DNA of 13,756 bases. Source: Steroidobacteraceae bacterium. Lineage in GTDB: Bacteria; Pseudomonadota; Gammaproteobacteria; Steroidobacterales; Steroidobacteraceae. Position numbers and translations under genes: made by a program. The stretch lies in NCBI GenBank assembly GCA_013044085.1, contig JABEVI010000204.1:1-13756 (forward strand), in the 5' to 3' direction. The notes beneath the pieces are model-generated. The model was not told the DNA's origin and did no database searches. It saw nothing but the letters and a program-made list of their open reading frames with translations. Positions 12,884-13,756 of the stretch are shown here, one piece after another. Numbering within the stretch: position 1 is the stretch's first letter; the number at the start of each line of letters is the position of its first letter.

Positions 12884-13756
12884 ATGTACTTAGAACTCTT
12901 CGGACTCCATGAACTTCCCTTCCGGCTGAGCCCGGATCCGCAATTCCTGTACCTGAGCAAGCAGCACGCGCGCGCGAAGGCCTACATGGAATCGACGATC
13001 TGGTTCACCGACGGTTTCGTCGTGATCACGGGCGAGATCGGCGCCGGCAAGACGACCCTGATCGAGACTTTCCTGCATGAACTGCAACCCGAGGTGATCG
13101 TCGCGCAGATCAACCAGACGCAGCTCTCCCCGACCGCGTTCCTGCAGACCGTGTTGGTCCAGTTCGGCTTCTCGCCTTTCAACATGAAGAAACCGGAGGT
13201 GCTGGCGACGTTGAACGACTTTTTGATCGAACAGCACGCCAGCGGCCGCAAGGTGTTGCTGATCGTCGATGAGGCACAGAACCTGAACAGCAAGGTGCTC
13301 GAGGAGGTGCGCATGCTCTCCGGCATCGAGACGACCAAGGACAAGGTGCTGCGCATCATCCTCGCCGGACAACCGGAGTTGAACGACAAGCTCAACTCGA
13401 AGGAACTGGTGCAGCTCGCGCAACGCGTGCGCCTGAGATTCCACCTCTCGGCCCTGACCCGTGAGGAGACCGACCTGTACATCGATCATCGCCTGGAAGT
13501 CGCCGGCTCGCAGGGACGGCGCATATTCGCCGACGACACCTACCCGACGATCTACCGCCTGACCGGCGGCGTGCCCCGGCTCATCAACACCCTGTGCGAC
13601 ACGGCGATGATGGCGGCTTTCGGCCGTGAATCGGCCAAGGTCCTTGCCGAGGATCTGGATGCGGCCATACAGGAACTGCAGTGGGTCGAGTACGCCTCGC
13701 GCACGAACCGCATGCGCGCCCCGAATATCCAGGCGGCGAGCGCGCCGGGCCCGGCG
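12884..13756 (+). CDS. ExeA/GspA-like AAA ATPase, N-terminal 291 codons (runs off the window edge)
   Basis: The ATG at 12884 opens a frame with no stop to 13756. The start MYLELFGLHELPFRLSPDP is the classical N-terminus of ExeA/GspA-type ATPases and of the related XrtA/PEP-CTERM-associated ATPase. Walker A GEIGAGKT is at 50-57 and Walker B with DEAQ (KVLLIVDEAQNL) at 123-134. A sensor strand RIILAGQPEL lies near 160, and the arginine/sensor-2 region TGGVPRLINTLCDTAMM near 225-240. Residues after about 270 become Ala/Pro rich, as in the linker before a membrane or peptidoglycan-binding domain in ExeA, which would lie outside the window. ExeA helps assemble type II secretion secretins; members also act in exopolysaccharide export or transposition-like systems, so the exact role is open. 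It begins 4 nt after purK. Confidence 0.88.
   Translation, partial: MYLELFGLHELPFRLSPDPQFLYLSKQHARAKAYMESTIWFTDGFVVITGEIGAGKTTLIETFLHELQPEVIVAQINQTQLSPTAFLQTVLVQFGFSPFNMKKPEVLATLNDFLIEQHASGRKVLLIVDEAQNLNSKVLEEVRMLSGIETTKDKVLRIILAGQPELNDKLNSKELVQLAQRVRLRFHLSALTREETDLYIDHRLEVAGSQGRRIFADDTYPTIYRLTGGVPRLINTLCDTAMMAAFGRESAKVLAEDLDAAIQELQWVEYASRTNRMRAPNIQAASAPGPA

Noticed and set aside
12890..13489. Minus-strand open frame near the right edge
   Set aside because: It is antisense to the ATPase frame that carries Walker A, Walker B and the GspA N-terminus, and its own translation shows no family motif.

Overview
The window is an ordinary, densely coded chromosomal stretch of a high-GC Pseudomonadota bacterium, most likely a gammaproteobacterium. 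The grounds are a true Crp/Vfr/Clp-type regulator, the divergent darP(yjgA)/pmbA pair, a 5-formyl-THF cyclo-ligase/EVE/rpiA block like the ygfA neighbourhood, and rplM-rpsI. I do not place it more precisely. I see no transposase, phage gene, CRISPR array or attachment site.

Layout. Positions 1-1447 (+): the tail of a 5-formyltetrahydrofolate cyclo-ligase, an EVE-domain protein, a 21-residue lysine/alanine peptide with its own promoter and a strong downstream hairpin, then rpiA. Positions 1463-4353 (-): rplM-rpsI, a tRNA-Gln(CTG) 32 nt after rpsI, a hairpin, then the potassium transporter kup. Positions 4354-4696 are a 343-bp divergent regulatory region holding a perfect inverted repeat. Positions 4697-5485 (+): crp, with an unusual 50-residue C-terminal extension ending in an almost purely acidic tail. 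Positions 5498-6967 (-): djlA-rpe. Positions 7050-9318 (+): purC and a YihY/BrkB membrane protein. Positions 9337-10689 (-): pmbA (tldE). Positions 10765-13756 (+): darP, purE, purK and the first 291 codons of an ExeA/GspA-like AAA ATPase that runs off the edge and is easy to miss.

How the genes fit together. purE and purK (and separately purC) carry out consecutive steps of IMP synthesis around CAIR and SAICAR. rpiA and rpe are the two pentose-phosphate interconversion enzymes. rplM-rpsI plus tRNA-Gln form a translation unit. darP acts in 50S ribosome assembly. DjlA is a membrane DnaK co-chaperone, and PmbA works with TldD in peptide proteolysis or modification.

I see no clear new multi-gene system. 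The most unusual signals are the Crp acidic tail, which carries a 10-codon internal duplication; the tiny +12-charged Lys/Ala peptide with a GC-rich-discriminator promoter and a hairpin just before rpiA; and the four-nucleotide linkage of purEK to a secretion-type ATPase.
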